Assembly (NCBI RefSeq): GCF_007828835.1 | Contig: NZ_VIVL01000001.1 | Span: 1,046,001-1,110,000, forward strand | DNA: 64,000 bases | Direction of reading: 5' to 3' | From: Variovorax beijingensis | GTDB lineage: Bacteria; Pseudomonadota; Gammaproteobacteria; Burkholderiales; Burkholderiaceae_C | Shown here: in pieces, positions 28,991 through 36,015 of the stretch | Layout: each line of letters starts with the position of its first letter | Numbering within the stretch: the stretch's first letter is position 1 | Position numbers and translations under genes: made by a program | Notes under the pieces: generated by a model | The model's database searches: none | What the model saw: only the letters and a program-made list of their open reading frames with translations | What the model was told of the DNA's origin: nothing

Positions 28991-30178
28991 TTACTTAGAA
29001 AGCATTCGCATTGCTTCTTCGAGGCCGCGCAGCGTGAGCGGGTACATGCGGTTGGACATGAGCTGCTGCATCACCGCGATGCTCTGGCGGTACTGCCACA
29101 CGCCCTGCGGTTCGGGGTTGATCCAGGCGAACTTGGGGAAGGTGTGCGTGAGGCGCTGGATCCATTCGGCGCCGGCTTCCTCGTTGTTGTATTCGACGCT
29201 GCCGCCGGGCTGCAGGATCTCGTAGGGGCTCATGGTCGCGTCGCCGACGAAGATGAGCTTGTAGTCCTTGTTGTACTTGCGCAGGATGTCCCAGGTCGCG
29301 AACTTCTCGGAGAAGCGGCGCTTGTTGTTCTTCCACATGAAGTCGTAGACGCAGTTGTGGAAGTAGAAGAACTCCAGGTGCTTGAACTCGGTCTTCACGG
29401 CCGAGAACAGTTCCTCCACGCGCTGGATGTGCTCGTCCATGGTGCCGCCCACGTCCATCAGCAGCAGCACCTTGACGTTGTTGTGGCGCTCGGGCCGCAT
29501 CTTGATGTCGAGGTAGCCGGCATTGGCTGCGGTGGAGTGGATGGTGTCGTCCAGGTCCAGCTCTTCCTCGTGGCCTTCGCGCGCGAACTTGCGCAGCCGC
29601 CGCAGCGCCACCTTGATGTTGCGCGTGCCGAGTTCCTGGCTGTCGTCGTAGTCCTTGTAGGCGCGCTGGTCCCACACCTTCACGGCGCTCTTGTTCTTGC
29701 CCGCGCCGCCGATGCGCACGCCCTGCGGGTTGTAGCCGCCGTGGCCGAAGGGCGAGGTGCCGCCGGTGCCGATCCACTTGTTGCCGCCTTCGTGGCGCTC
29801 CTTCTGCTCCTCGAAGCGCTTCTTGAGCGTTTCCATGAGCTCGTCCCAGCCCATCTTCTCGATCTTGGCCTTTTCCTCGGCCGTGAACTCGCGCTCCAGC
29901 GTCTTGCGCAGCCAGTCGAGCGGCACTTCCTTGGTGAAGTCGGCCAGCATCTCCACGCCCTTGAAGTAGGCGGCGAAGGCGCGGTCGAACTTGTCGTAGT
30001 GCTTCTCGTCCTTGACCAGCGCTGTGCGCGAGAGATAGTAGAAGTCGTCCAGGCCGAAGGCGCCGTCGGAGTTGGGGCCCACCACGTCGGCCTGCAGCGC
30101 CTCGAGCAGCGTGAGGTATTCCTTGACCGAGACCGGCAGCTTGGCCGAGCGCAGCGTGTAGAAGAAATCGATCAGCAT
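28991..30178 (-). CDS. VWA-domain protein (CoxE/DUF58-like partner of MoxR)
   Basis: 395 residues. The first 240 are a helical, charged domain. Residues about 245-395 form a von Willebrand A fold with the metal-site sequence LLLMDVGGTMDEH (a DxGGT variant of the usual DxSxS) and FVGDATMSPYE. Such proteins act with MoxR ATPases to insert metals or remodel complexes. The MoxR gene (31074-31928) is in the same operon, three genes upstream. AAGGA precedes the ATG. The target protein is not known; no dehydrogenase or cofactor enzyme is encoded beside it. Confidence 0.88.
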   Translation of the reverse strand: MLIDFFYTLRSAKLPVSVKEYLTLLEALQADVVGPNSDGAFGLDDFYYLSRTALVKDEKHYDKFDRAFAAYFKGVEMLADFTKEVPLDWLRKTLEREFTAEEKAKIEKMGWDELMETLKKRFEEQKERHEGGNKWIGTGGTSPFGHGGYNPQGVRIGGAGKNKSAVKVWDQRAYKDYDDSQELGTRNIKVALRRLRKFAREGHEEELDLDDTIHSTAANAGYLDIKMRPERHNNVKVLLLMDVGGTMDEHIQRVEELFSAVKTEFKHLEFFYFHNCVYDFMWKNNKRRFSEKFATWDILRKYNKDYKLIFVGDATMSPYEILQPGGSVEYNNEEAGAEWIQRLTHTFPKFAWINPEPQGVWQYRQSIAVMQQLMSNRMYPLTLRGLEEAMRMLSK

Positions 30179-30203
30179 GGTCGGGCTTTCCTTGGACTTC
30201 TCT

Positions 30204-30800
30204 TCAGCTTCGCGGCTTGTCGAGCAGGTAGAGCAACTGGGCCTTCACCTCGGGCCACTCGCCCGCGGCAAGGCTGTACATGACGGTGTCGCGGATGGTG
30301 CCGTCGCGACGCATCGCGTGGCCGCGGATCACGCCGTCCTTCTTGGCGCCGAGCCGCTCGATGGCGCGCTGCGAAGCGAAGTTGAAATTGTCGGTGCGCC
30401 AGCCCACCACGTTGCAGCCGAGGGTATCGAAGGCGTGCGTGAGCATGAGCAGCTTGCAGGTGGTGTTGACGTGGGTGCGCTGGCAGCGCCTGGCGTACCA
30501 GGTGTAGCCGATCTCCACGCGCTTCACGGCCGGCAGGATGTCGTGAAAGCTCGTGGTGCCGAGCACGGTGCCGGTTTCGGCCTCGGTCACGGCAAGCGCA
30601 AAGCGGTGGCCGGCTTCGCGCCCCTGCAGCGCGGCTTCGATGTAGGCGCGGGTGTCGTGCGGCTCGGGCACCGAGGTGACGCGCAGCTTCCAGAGCTCGC
30701 CGTCGGCCGCGGCGGCGCGCAGGCCTTCTTCATGGGCGAGCGACAGCGGCACCAGCGCCAGGTCGCGGGCCTTCAGCGTGACAGGTTCGACGAACGCCAT
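30204..30800 (-). CDS. GNAT-family N-acetyltransferase (RimJ/RimL-like)
   Basis: 198 residues from the ATG at 30800. The fold runs from LKARDLALVPLSLAHEEGL through ETGTVLGTTSFHDILPAVKRVEIGYTWYARRCQRTHVNTTCKLLMLTHAF, where an acetyl-CoA pyrophosphate loop (Q/R-x-x-G/A type) sits in the RCQRTHVN region. The end VIRGHAMRRDGTIRDTVMYSL is typical of RimL-like enzymes. It acetylates amino groups of proteins or small molecules; the substrate is unknown. It lies between the VWA and small membrane protein genes, 25 bases from each, so the four belong to one transcript. Confidence 0.85.
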   Translation of the reverse strand: MAFVEPVTLKARDLALVPLSLAHEEGLRAAAADGELWKLRVTSVPEPHDTRAYIEAALQGREAGHRFALAVTEAETGTVLGTTSFHDILPAVKRVEIGYTWYARRCQRTHVNTTCKLLMLTHAFDTLGCNVVGWRTDNFNFASQRAIERLGAKKDGVIRGHAMRRDGTIRDTVMYSLAAGEWPEVKAQLLYLLDKPRS

Positions 30801-30825
30801 CTTCCAGACACCCTTCTGAAATTTT

Positions 30826-31077
30826 TCAGCGCTGCGGCTTGCCGTACTTGCGGTCGTACCACGCGCGCGCCAACTGCACCCCGCCGCCACCGCCCACGCC
30901 GATCAGCAGGATGCCGAAGATCTCGCGGTTGCCATAGCCATTGGGGCCGAAGGCATCGAGCCCCAGCTGGAGCCCGATCCAGCGGCCGAGCAGCGCACCC
31001 GCCACGAACAGCACGGCCTGCGCCACGCCCAGCTTGAGCAGCTGGCCCACGGGATGCGGCGCTTGCGGTTGGCTCAT
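30826..31077 (-). CDS. Small two-helix membrane protein, 83 aa
   Basis: Two hydrophobic segments, about 10-40 (GQLLKLGVAQAVLFVAGALLGRWIGLQLGL) and 50-68 (REIFGILLIGVGGGGGVQLA), connected by a Pro/Gly-rich loop (DAFGPNGYGN). Its ATG overlaps the stop of the MoxR ATPase gene by four bases (ATGA), so translation is coupled to it. The family is not recognised. It may anchor the ATPase or be a bystander. Confidence 0.7.
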   Translation of the reverse strand: MSQPQAPHPVGQLLKLGVAQAVLFVAGALLGRWIGLQLGLDAFGPNGYGNREIFGILLIGVGGGGGVQLARAWYDRKYGKPQR

Positions 31078-31928
31078 CGGTTGTTGCGCTGCATGAAGAC
31101 GAGCTTCTCGAAGAGCGTCACGTCCTGTTCGTTCTTGAGCAGCGCGCCCACCAGCGGCGGCACGGCGACCTTGTCGTCCTTGCTCTGCAGGGCCTCCAGC
31201 GGAATGTCCTCGGCCACCAGCAGCTTGAGCCAGTCGAGCAGCTCGGAGGTGGAGGGCTTCTTCTTGAGGCCGGGCAGGTTGCGCACGTCGTAGAAGGTCT
31301 TCATCGCGGACGTGAGCAGTTCCTGCTTGAGGCCGGGGAAGTGCACCGCGACGATGCTCTTCATCGTTTCCGCGTCGGGGAACTTGATGTAATGGAAGAA
31401 GCAGCGGCGCAGGAAGGCGTCGGGCAGCTCCTTCTCGTTGTTGGAGGTGATGAACACCACCGGCCGGTGCTTGGCGCGGATGAGCTCGCGCGTCTCGTAG
31501 CAGTAGAACTCCATGCGGTCGATTTCGCGCAGCAGGTCGTTCGGGAATTCGATGTCGGCCTTGTCGATCTCGTCGATCAGCAGCGCCACCGGCTGGTCGG
31601 CCGTGAAGGCCTGCCAGAGCACGCCCTTGACGATGTAGTTGTTGATGTCGCTCACGCGCTCGCCGCCGTCGAGGTCCTTGAGCTGCGAGTCGCGCAGGCG
31701 GCTCACGGCGTCGTATTCATAGAGGCCCTGTTGCGCCTTGGTGGTCGACTTGATGTGCCATTGCAAAAGCGGCAGCCCGAGCGATTGCGCCACTTCCTCG
31801 GCCAGCATGGTCTTGCCCGTGCCGGGTTCGCCCTTGACGAGCAGCGGGCGCGTGAGCGTGATGGCGGCATTGACGGCCAGCATCAGGTCCTGAGTGGCGA
31901 CGTAGTTGTCTGAGCCCTTGAATTTCAT
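31074..31928 (-). CDS. MoxR-type AAA+ ATPase
   Basis: 284 residues. Walker A is VKGEPGTGKTMLAEE, Walker B is PVALLIDEIDKAD, sensor 1 is VVFITSNNEKELPDAFLRR (which includes the arginine finger). The lid domain ends in LFEKLVFMQRNNR. The start was set at 31928; a longer frame upstream runs over the cytochrome promoter. MoxR proteins act as chaperones with VWA proteins, and a VWA gene is three genes downstream. It is divergent from the cytochrome c4 gene at 32091. Confidence 0.93.
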   Translation of the reverse strand: MKFKGSDNYVATQDLMLAVNAAITLTRPLLVKGEPGTGKTMLAEEVAQSLGLPLLQWHIKSTTKAQQGLYEYDAVSRLRDSQLKDLDGGERVSDINNYIVKGVLWQAFTADQPVALLIDEIDKADIEFPNDLLREIDRMEFYCYETRELIRAKHRPVVFITSNNEKELPDAFLRRCFFHYIKFPDAETMKSIVAVHFPGLKQELLTSAMKTFYDVRNLPGLKKKPSTSELLDWLKLLVAEDIPLEALQSKDDKVAVPPLVGALLKNEQDVTLFEKLVFMQRNNR

Positions 31929-32090
31929 GAGTGAACGCGAGCAAGGTGGAGAAGGCGGGGTGGAGAAAAGAACACACTCGATTCGCTTCGCGCAGCCACT
32001 TGGACGGCTTGAAGGGGTTCCCGGGGGACCCTTGCATATAATCAAATGTTGATTCGAAAAACTGTATCTCCACGAGATTGTGCGCGCAAA

Positions 32091-32783
32091 ATGAACAAGT
32101 TGTTGACCACGATGTTTGCCTTCGCTGTCGCTTGCGTGACGGTCTCGGCGCAAGCCCAGCAAGTCACGGGCAATGCCCAGGAGGGCGCCAAGAAGGTTGC
32201 CATGTGCGTGGGCTGCCACGGCATCATCGGCTACCAGGCCAGCTTTCCGGAGATCCACAAGGTTCCGATGATCGCCGGCCAGAGCGCCAGCTACATCACC
32301 TCGGCCCTCACCGCCTACAAGGGCGGCGACCGCAAGCACCCCACCATGCGCGCGATTGCCGACACCCTGAAGGAGCAGGATATCGCCGACCTGGCCGCCT
32401 ACTACAGCCAGCTGGGCCTGAAGGAAGGCGACGCGCCCCCGGCCGCGCTCGCCAAGCCCATGCCTGACAACGTGCAGGCCCTGGTGTCGCGCGACAAGGA
32501 CAACAGCTGCACCAAGTGCCACGGCGCCAACTTCAACACGCCCAATGACGGCACCGTGCCCAAGCTGGCCGGCCAGCATGCCGACTACCTCTTCGTGGCG
32601 CTCAAGTCGTACCGCGTCAAGAACAACCTGCACCTGGGCCGCTCGAACGCGGTGATGGCGCAGCAGGTCGAACCCAAGAAGTTCACCAACGCCGAACTCA
32701 AGACCCTCGCCAGCTACATCAGCTCGCTGCCCGGCGACCTCAAGACGGTGCCGGAATCGCGCATCCACCGCGCCGCGCAGTAA
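32091..32783 (+). CDS. Dihaem cytochrome c4-type protein
   Basis: 230 residues. A Sec signal peptide (MNKLLTTMFAFAVACVTVSAQA-Q) leads to the periplasm. Two haem sites, CVGCH and CTKCH, sit in two similar halves, each with a distal Met (VPMIAGQSASYITSAL and VAKLAGQHADYL types) as in cytochrome c4. It carries electrons toward terminal oxidases. A TATAAT-like -10 sequence lies at 32037-32042, but no good -35 at normal spacing was found. The start was set at 32091 on the signal peptide; earlier in-frame codons lie in the promoter region. Confidence 0.9.
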   Translation: MNKLLTTMFAFAVACVTVSAQAQQVTGNAQEGAKKVAMCVGCHGIIGYQASFPEIHKVPMIAGQSASYITSALTAYKGGDRKHPTMRAIADTLKEQDIADLAAYYSQLGLKEGDAPPAALAKPMPDNVQALVSRDKDNSCTKCHGANFNTPNDGTVPKLAGQHADYLFVALKSYRVKNNLHLGRSNAVMAQQVEPKKFTNAELKTLASYISSLPGDLKTVPESRIHRAAQ

Positions 32784-32801
32784 GCGTCGGCCCGTTCCAT
32801 G

Positions 32802-32830
32802 AAGAAAGCCCGCATCGAGCGGGCTTTCTT
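32802..32830. terminator. Bidirectional terminator between cytochrome c4 and pcaG
   Basis: AAGAAAGCCCG and CGGGCTTTCTT form a perfect 11-base stem with a seven-base loop. The T-rich arm suits the plus-strand cytochrome transcript, and the A-rich arm gives U-tract-like sequence for the minus-strand pcaHG message. Confidence 0.85.
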
Positions 32831-32850
32831 GTTTGCGGGGCCGGCTGTGT

Positions 32851-33459
32851 TCAGACGTCGAAGAACACCGTCTCCTGGGGCCCCTGCATGCGGATGTCGA
32901 AGCGGTAGCTCACCGCGCCGCCTTGCTCCACGCGCTCGGCAATCAGCGTGTGGCGCCGCTCGGCCGGCACGCTGGCCAGCACGGCGTCCTTGGCGTTGGC
33001 TTCGGCCTCGTCGCTGAAATACACGCGCGTGAAGGCATGCAGCAGCAGGCCGCGCATCAGCACGATCGCATTGATGTGCGGGGCTTCGCCCGGCGATTCG
33101 GCGCCCGGCTTCACGGTGTGGAACACGAAGCGGTTCTGGGCATCGGTGCCCGTGCCGGCGCGGCCGAAGGCGCGAAAGCCCATTTCGCGCGCTTCGGCGG
33201 GCGTCTGCGGATAGCGGCCCTCGCCGTCGGGCTGGCTGATCTCGACCAGCGCATCGTTGATGGGGTTGCCGTCGCCGTCGATCACGCGGCCTTCGAGGCG
33301 GATGCGCTCGCCGGAGGCGTTGTCCAGGGCTACCACGGTGTCGAAAGGCTGGTCGAAGTCGTAGCCGTATTGCGCGGCGGTGAGGCCGTAGGCGAAGTAG
33401 GGGCCCACGGTCTGGGAGGGGGTCTGGCCGAAGTCGGCTTCCTGTGCGGTCATCAACAT
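32851..33459 (-). CDS. pcaG: Protocatechuate 3,4-dioxygenase, alpha subunit
   Basis: 202 residues. It forms the non-catalytic-iron half of the dioxygenase that cleaves protocatechuate to beta-carboxy-cis,cis-muconate. The opening GQTPSQTVGPYFAYGL, the jelly-roll strand RLEGRVIDGDGNPINDALVEISQPDGEGRYP and the loop PHINAIVLMRGLLLHAFTRVYF are characteristic of PcaG. It is 20 bases downstream of pcaH on the same transcript. The start is supported by a GAAGGAGA site. A terminator follows the gene. Confidence 0.93.
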   Translation of the reverse strand: MLMTAQEADFGQTPSQTVGPYFAYGLTAAQYGYDFDQPFDTVVALDNASGERIRLEGRVIDGDGNPINDALVEISQPDGEGRYPQTPAEAREMGFRAFGRAGTGTDAQNRFVFHTVKPGAESPGEAPHINAIVLMRGLLLHAFTRVYFSDEAEANAKDAVLASVPAERRHTLIAERVEQGGAVSYRFDIRMQGPQETVFFDV

Positions 33460-33479
33460 GGTGTGTGTCTCCTTCTTGC

Positions 33480-34205
33480 TCAGCGGTTTTCGAACGGCGT
33501 CTCGTCGGCGCCGCGCAGCACGACGTCGAACTGGTAGCCCAGTGCGTAGCCTTTCTCGGTGATGTCGAGGCTGAAGTCGGCAATCAGCCGGTTGCGGTAG
33601 CGCTCGGGGGTGCCGGTGACCATGGGGTCGTACTGCAGCAGTGGATCGCCGGGGAAATACATCTGCGTGACCAGGCGGCTCGCAAAGCTCTGGCCGAACA
33701 GCGACATGTGGATGTGCTGCGGGCGCCAGGCGTTGGGGTGGTTGCCCCAGGGGTAGGCGCCGGGCTTGATGGTGAGGAAGCGGTAGCGGCCCTCGCTGTC
33801 GGTCAGGCAGCGGCCCGCACCCAGGAAGTTGGGGTCCAGTGGCGCGTCGTGCTGGTCGACCTTGTGCACGTAGCGGCCGGCGGCGTTGGCCTGCCAGATT
33901 TCGACCAGCGTGTTGGCCACCGGGCGGCGGCGTTCGTCGAGCACCTGGCCGGTGAGGATCATGCGTTCGCCGAGCGGCTCGCCGTTCTTGCGCGCATTGC
34001 GCGTCAGGTCGTGGTCGAGCTCGCCGATGCTGTCGTGGCCGTACACCGGCTGCTGCAGTTCGCCGAGCGAGGCCTTCAGCGGGACCAGAGGCTTTTGGGG
34101 GCCGCGCTTCGCGGTCGACTTGTAGCCGGGGTAGATGTAGGAAGGGTGGGCCTTCCAGTCGCGGGGGGTGAGGATGGCGGGGGAGGCCTGGGTTTTCGTC
34201 AACAT
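33480..34205 (-). CDS. pcaH: Protocatechuate 3,4-dioxygenase, beta subunit
   Basis: 241 residues. It carries the catalytic non-haem Fe(III). The four ligands can be placed: Tyr in GRYVHKVDQ, Tyr in KPGAYPWGN, and the two His of WRPQHIHMSLFG. The motif RDWKAHPSYIYPGYKST near the N-terminus is typical of PcaH. The gene opens the pcaHG operon after an AGGAGA site and is divergent from a LysR gene. It belongs to the beta-ketoadipate route for aromatic acids; other pathway genes are not in this window. Confidence 0.95.
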   Translation of the reverse strand: MLTKTQASPAILTPRDWKAHPSYIYPGYKSTAKRGPQKPLVPLKASLGELQQPVYGHDSIGELDHDLTRNARKNGEPLGERMILTGQVLDERRRPVANTLVEIWQANAAGRYVHKVDQHDAPLDPNFLGAGRCLTDSEGRYRFLTIKPGAYPWGNHPNAWRPQHIHMSLFGQSFASRLVTQMYFPGDPLLQYDPMVTGTPERYRNRLIADFSLDITEKGYALGYQFDVVLRGADETPFENR

Positions 34206-34345
34206 GCCGTTGTCTCCTGTCGTGGGACGAATCGAATTCGGAAGCTGAACTTTAGAAGTCCCGTTCGATGATGTAAATTGAAGATTGGTCTGTTTTGCAT
34301 AACCATCAGTAATTGAAAACTCCCGCCGACCTTCGCCAGGACTTT

Positions 34346-35299
34346 GTGCGCAATGTGCAGCTGCGCCACCTGCGCTGCCTTGTCGCGGTGGCGCAGGAGC
34401 GCCATCTCGCGCGCGCCGCCGAGCGGCTGTCGCTGAGCCAGCCGGCGGTGTCCAAGACGCTGTCCGAGCTGGAGGCCATCGTCGGGGCGCGCCTGGTCGA
34501 GCGCGGCAATGCCGGGCGGCGCGGCGTGCAGGGGCTCGCGCCGGCGGGCGAACAGCTGCTGGTCCATGCGCTGCGCGTGCTCGAGGCCATCGACGCCAGC
34601 GCGCAGGCGGTGGCGCCGGCTTCCGGCGAGCGCGTCGAGCGGCTGCGCATCGGCGCGCTGCCGAGCGTGGCGCCGGCGCTGCTGCCGGCGGCGCTCGCGC
34701 GCTTTCGCGAGCGCTGGCCTTCGGTGCAGGTGGTGGTGAAGAGCGCGGCCAACCCGGTGCTGCTCGATGAGCTGCGCGCCGGCGAGCTCGACCTGGTGGC
34801 GGGCCGCATGAGCGATCCGCGGCTGATGGGCGGGCTCAGCTTCGAGCTGCTCTACACCGAGCCGCTGGTGTTCGCGGTACGCCCCGGCCATCCGCTGGCG
34901 GGCCGGTCGACCCGGGCGGTATCGGTGCAGGCGGTGCTTGATTTTCCGCTGGTGGTGTATGGCGAGGGCACCATCCCGCGCCACAACACCGAAAGCTTTC
35001 TGTCGGCCCGCGGCCTCGCGCTTCCGCCGCACGCGCTGCAGACGCTCGACGTTGCGGTGGCGCGCGGCCTGGTGGCGGTGTCCGATGCGGTCTGGATCAC
35101 GCCGCTGGGCGCCGCGCGCGGCGAGCTGGCCGACCAGCGGCTGGTCCGGCTGCGCATCGAAACCGCCGGCACCGACGAGCCGGTGGGCCTGCTGCTGCGC
35201 AGCGACGCCGAGCCCTCGGCGCTGCGCAGCGCCATGGCCGCGCTGCTGCGCGAAGGCGCCAGGCAGCAGGGCGCGCCGCCTTCCCGGAAGGCCGGTTAG
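34346..35299 (+). CDS. pcaQ: LysR-family regulator, PcaQ-like
   Basis: 317 residues from a GTG at 34346 that has AGGA five bases upstream; a TTG at 34313 is an alternative but lacks a ribosome site. The helix-turn-helix is LRHLRCLVAVAQERHLARAAERLSLSQPAVSKTLSELEAIVG. The effector domain follows PcaQ/GbpR-type LysR proteins (LRIGALPSVAPALLPAAL). It is divergent from pcaHG, the standard place for PcaQ, and an ATAACC half-site lies at 34299-34304. The gene overlaps the convergent DUF1841 gene by four bases. The effector beta-carboxymuconate is known for PcaQ but not shown here. Confidence 0.85.
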   Translation: MRNVQLRHLRCLVAVAQERHLARAAERLSLSQPAVSKTLSELEAIVGARLVERGNAGRRGVQGLAPAGEQLLVHALRVLEAIDASAQAVAPASGERVERLRIGALPSVAPALLPAALARFRERWPSVQVVVKSAANPVLLDELRAGELDLVAGRMSDPRLMGGLSFELLYTEPLVFAVRPGHPLAGRSTRAVSVQAVLDFPLVVYGEGTIPRHNTESFLSARGLALPPHALQTLDVAVARGLVAVSDAVWITPLGAARGELADQRLVRLRIETAGTDEPVGLLLRSDAEPSALRSAMAALLREGARQQGAPPSRKAG

Positions 35300-35730
35300 T
35301 CCTTGGTTGCACGCCGCTGCACGCACGCGACGTAGCCGTCGCCATCGGGCGGGCGGCCGGCGCGCTGGCTCTCCCACATCATCTGGCCGAGGCACTCCAT
35401 GGCCTCGTGATGCGCGTCGAGCAGCGAGCCACGGCGGGCAGCCAGCAGCTCGACGGCCTGGCGGATGCCTCGCGGCTGGTCGATGGAGCACTGCTCGCTG
35501 ATCGAAAGATGCATCGACAAGTGCAGGAACGGGTTCTCGCGGCCGTTCGAACCGTCGTACACGCGAGCCACGGCGGCATCGGCGTCGGCCAGGTCCTCGT
35601 GGTATTCGGGGTGCGCGTCGATCCATCCCGCGGCAATCGTCTCGAGCGCTTCCATCGGCAGGCCTTGGCGGTGCTTGGCGTACACGTCGCAAAAGAAGCG
35701 GCGCACGTCTTCCTGGGAGGGATTGAACAT
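35296..35730 (-). CDS. DUF1841-family protein
   Basis: 144 residues beginning MFNPSQEDVRRFFCDVYAKHRQGLPMEALETIAAGWIDAHPEYH, the characteristic DUF1841 start. The middle (NPFLHLSMHLSISEQCSIDQPRGIRQ) is the conserved histidine-rich segment. It is helical, soluble, common in beta- and gammaproteobacteria, and its function is unknown. It converges on and overlaps the PcaQ-like gene at the stop codons. The 285 bases between its start and the repeat-protein gene hold the sigma-54 control region. Confidence 0.88.
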   Translation of the reverse strand: MFNPSQEDVRRFFCDVYAKHRQGLPMEALETIAAGWIDAHPEYHEDLADADAAVARVYDGSNGRENPFLHLSMHLSISEQCSIDQPRGIRQAVELLAARRGSLLDAHHEAMECLGQMMWESQRAGRPPDGDGYVACVQRRATKD

Positions 35731-35820
35731 ATCTGTATGGAGAAGCTGGAAAGGAAAAAGAGGGAAGAGAAAACCGCGCGCCTGCAGCTCGAAAGGTGCC
35801 CGATGTTCCGGTAGCGGGAC

Positions 35821-35838
35821 GTTACGCCGTAACGTAAC
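35821..35838. promoter_or_regulatory. Upstream GTTACG dyad (candidate enhancer site)
   Basis: GTTACG-C-CGTAAC is a perfect inverted repeat (35821-35833), with a further CGTAAC overlapping its end (35833-35838). It lies about 130 bases upstream of the sigma-54 promoter at 35967, the usual distance for a bacterial enhancer-binding protein. The same hexamer is clustered upstream of flp (61853-61945). Confidence 0.6.
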
Positions 35839-35966
35839 GAATGGTCAAAACAGCATCCAAAGCGCTGTTTCGGTCGATCGTGCAGACACCGGTTTTCAGA
35901 AAAATATCCATAGAAATCAATAGCTTGCGTTCTTGACGACCCGGTGGCTCAAAAGAGTTGGCAGCA

Positions 35967-35981
35967 CGGCACGCTAGTTGC
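35967..35981 (+). promoter_or_regulatory. Sigma-54 promoter of the repeat-protein gene
   Basis: CGGCACGCTAGTTGC matches TGGCACG-N4-TTGC in all but the first base, with GG and GC exactly ten bases apart (-24/-12 form). It lies 35 bases before the repeat-protein start at 36016, which gives a short leader of about 20 bases. The activator is expected to be the sigma-54-dependent regulator at 48026-49462. Confidence 0.85.
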
Positions 35982-36015
35982 CCCTGTAGATGCATCTTTT
36001 GTCACAGAGGCTGTC

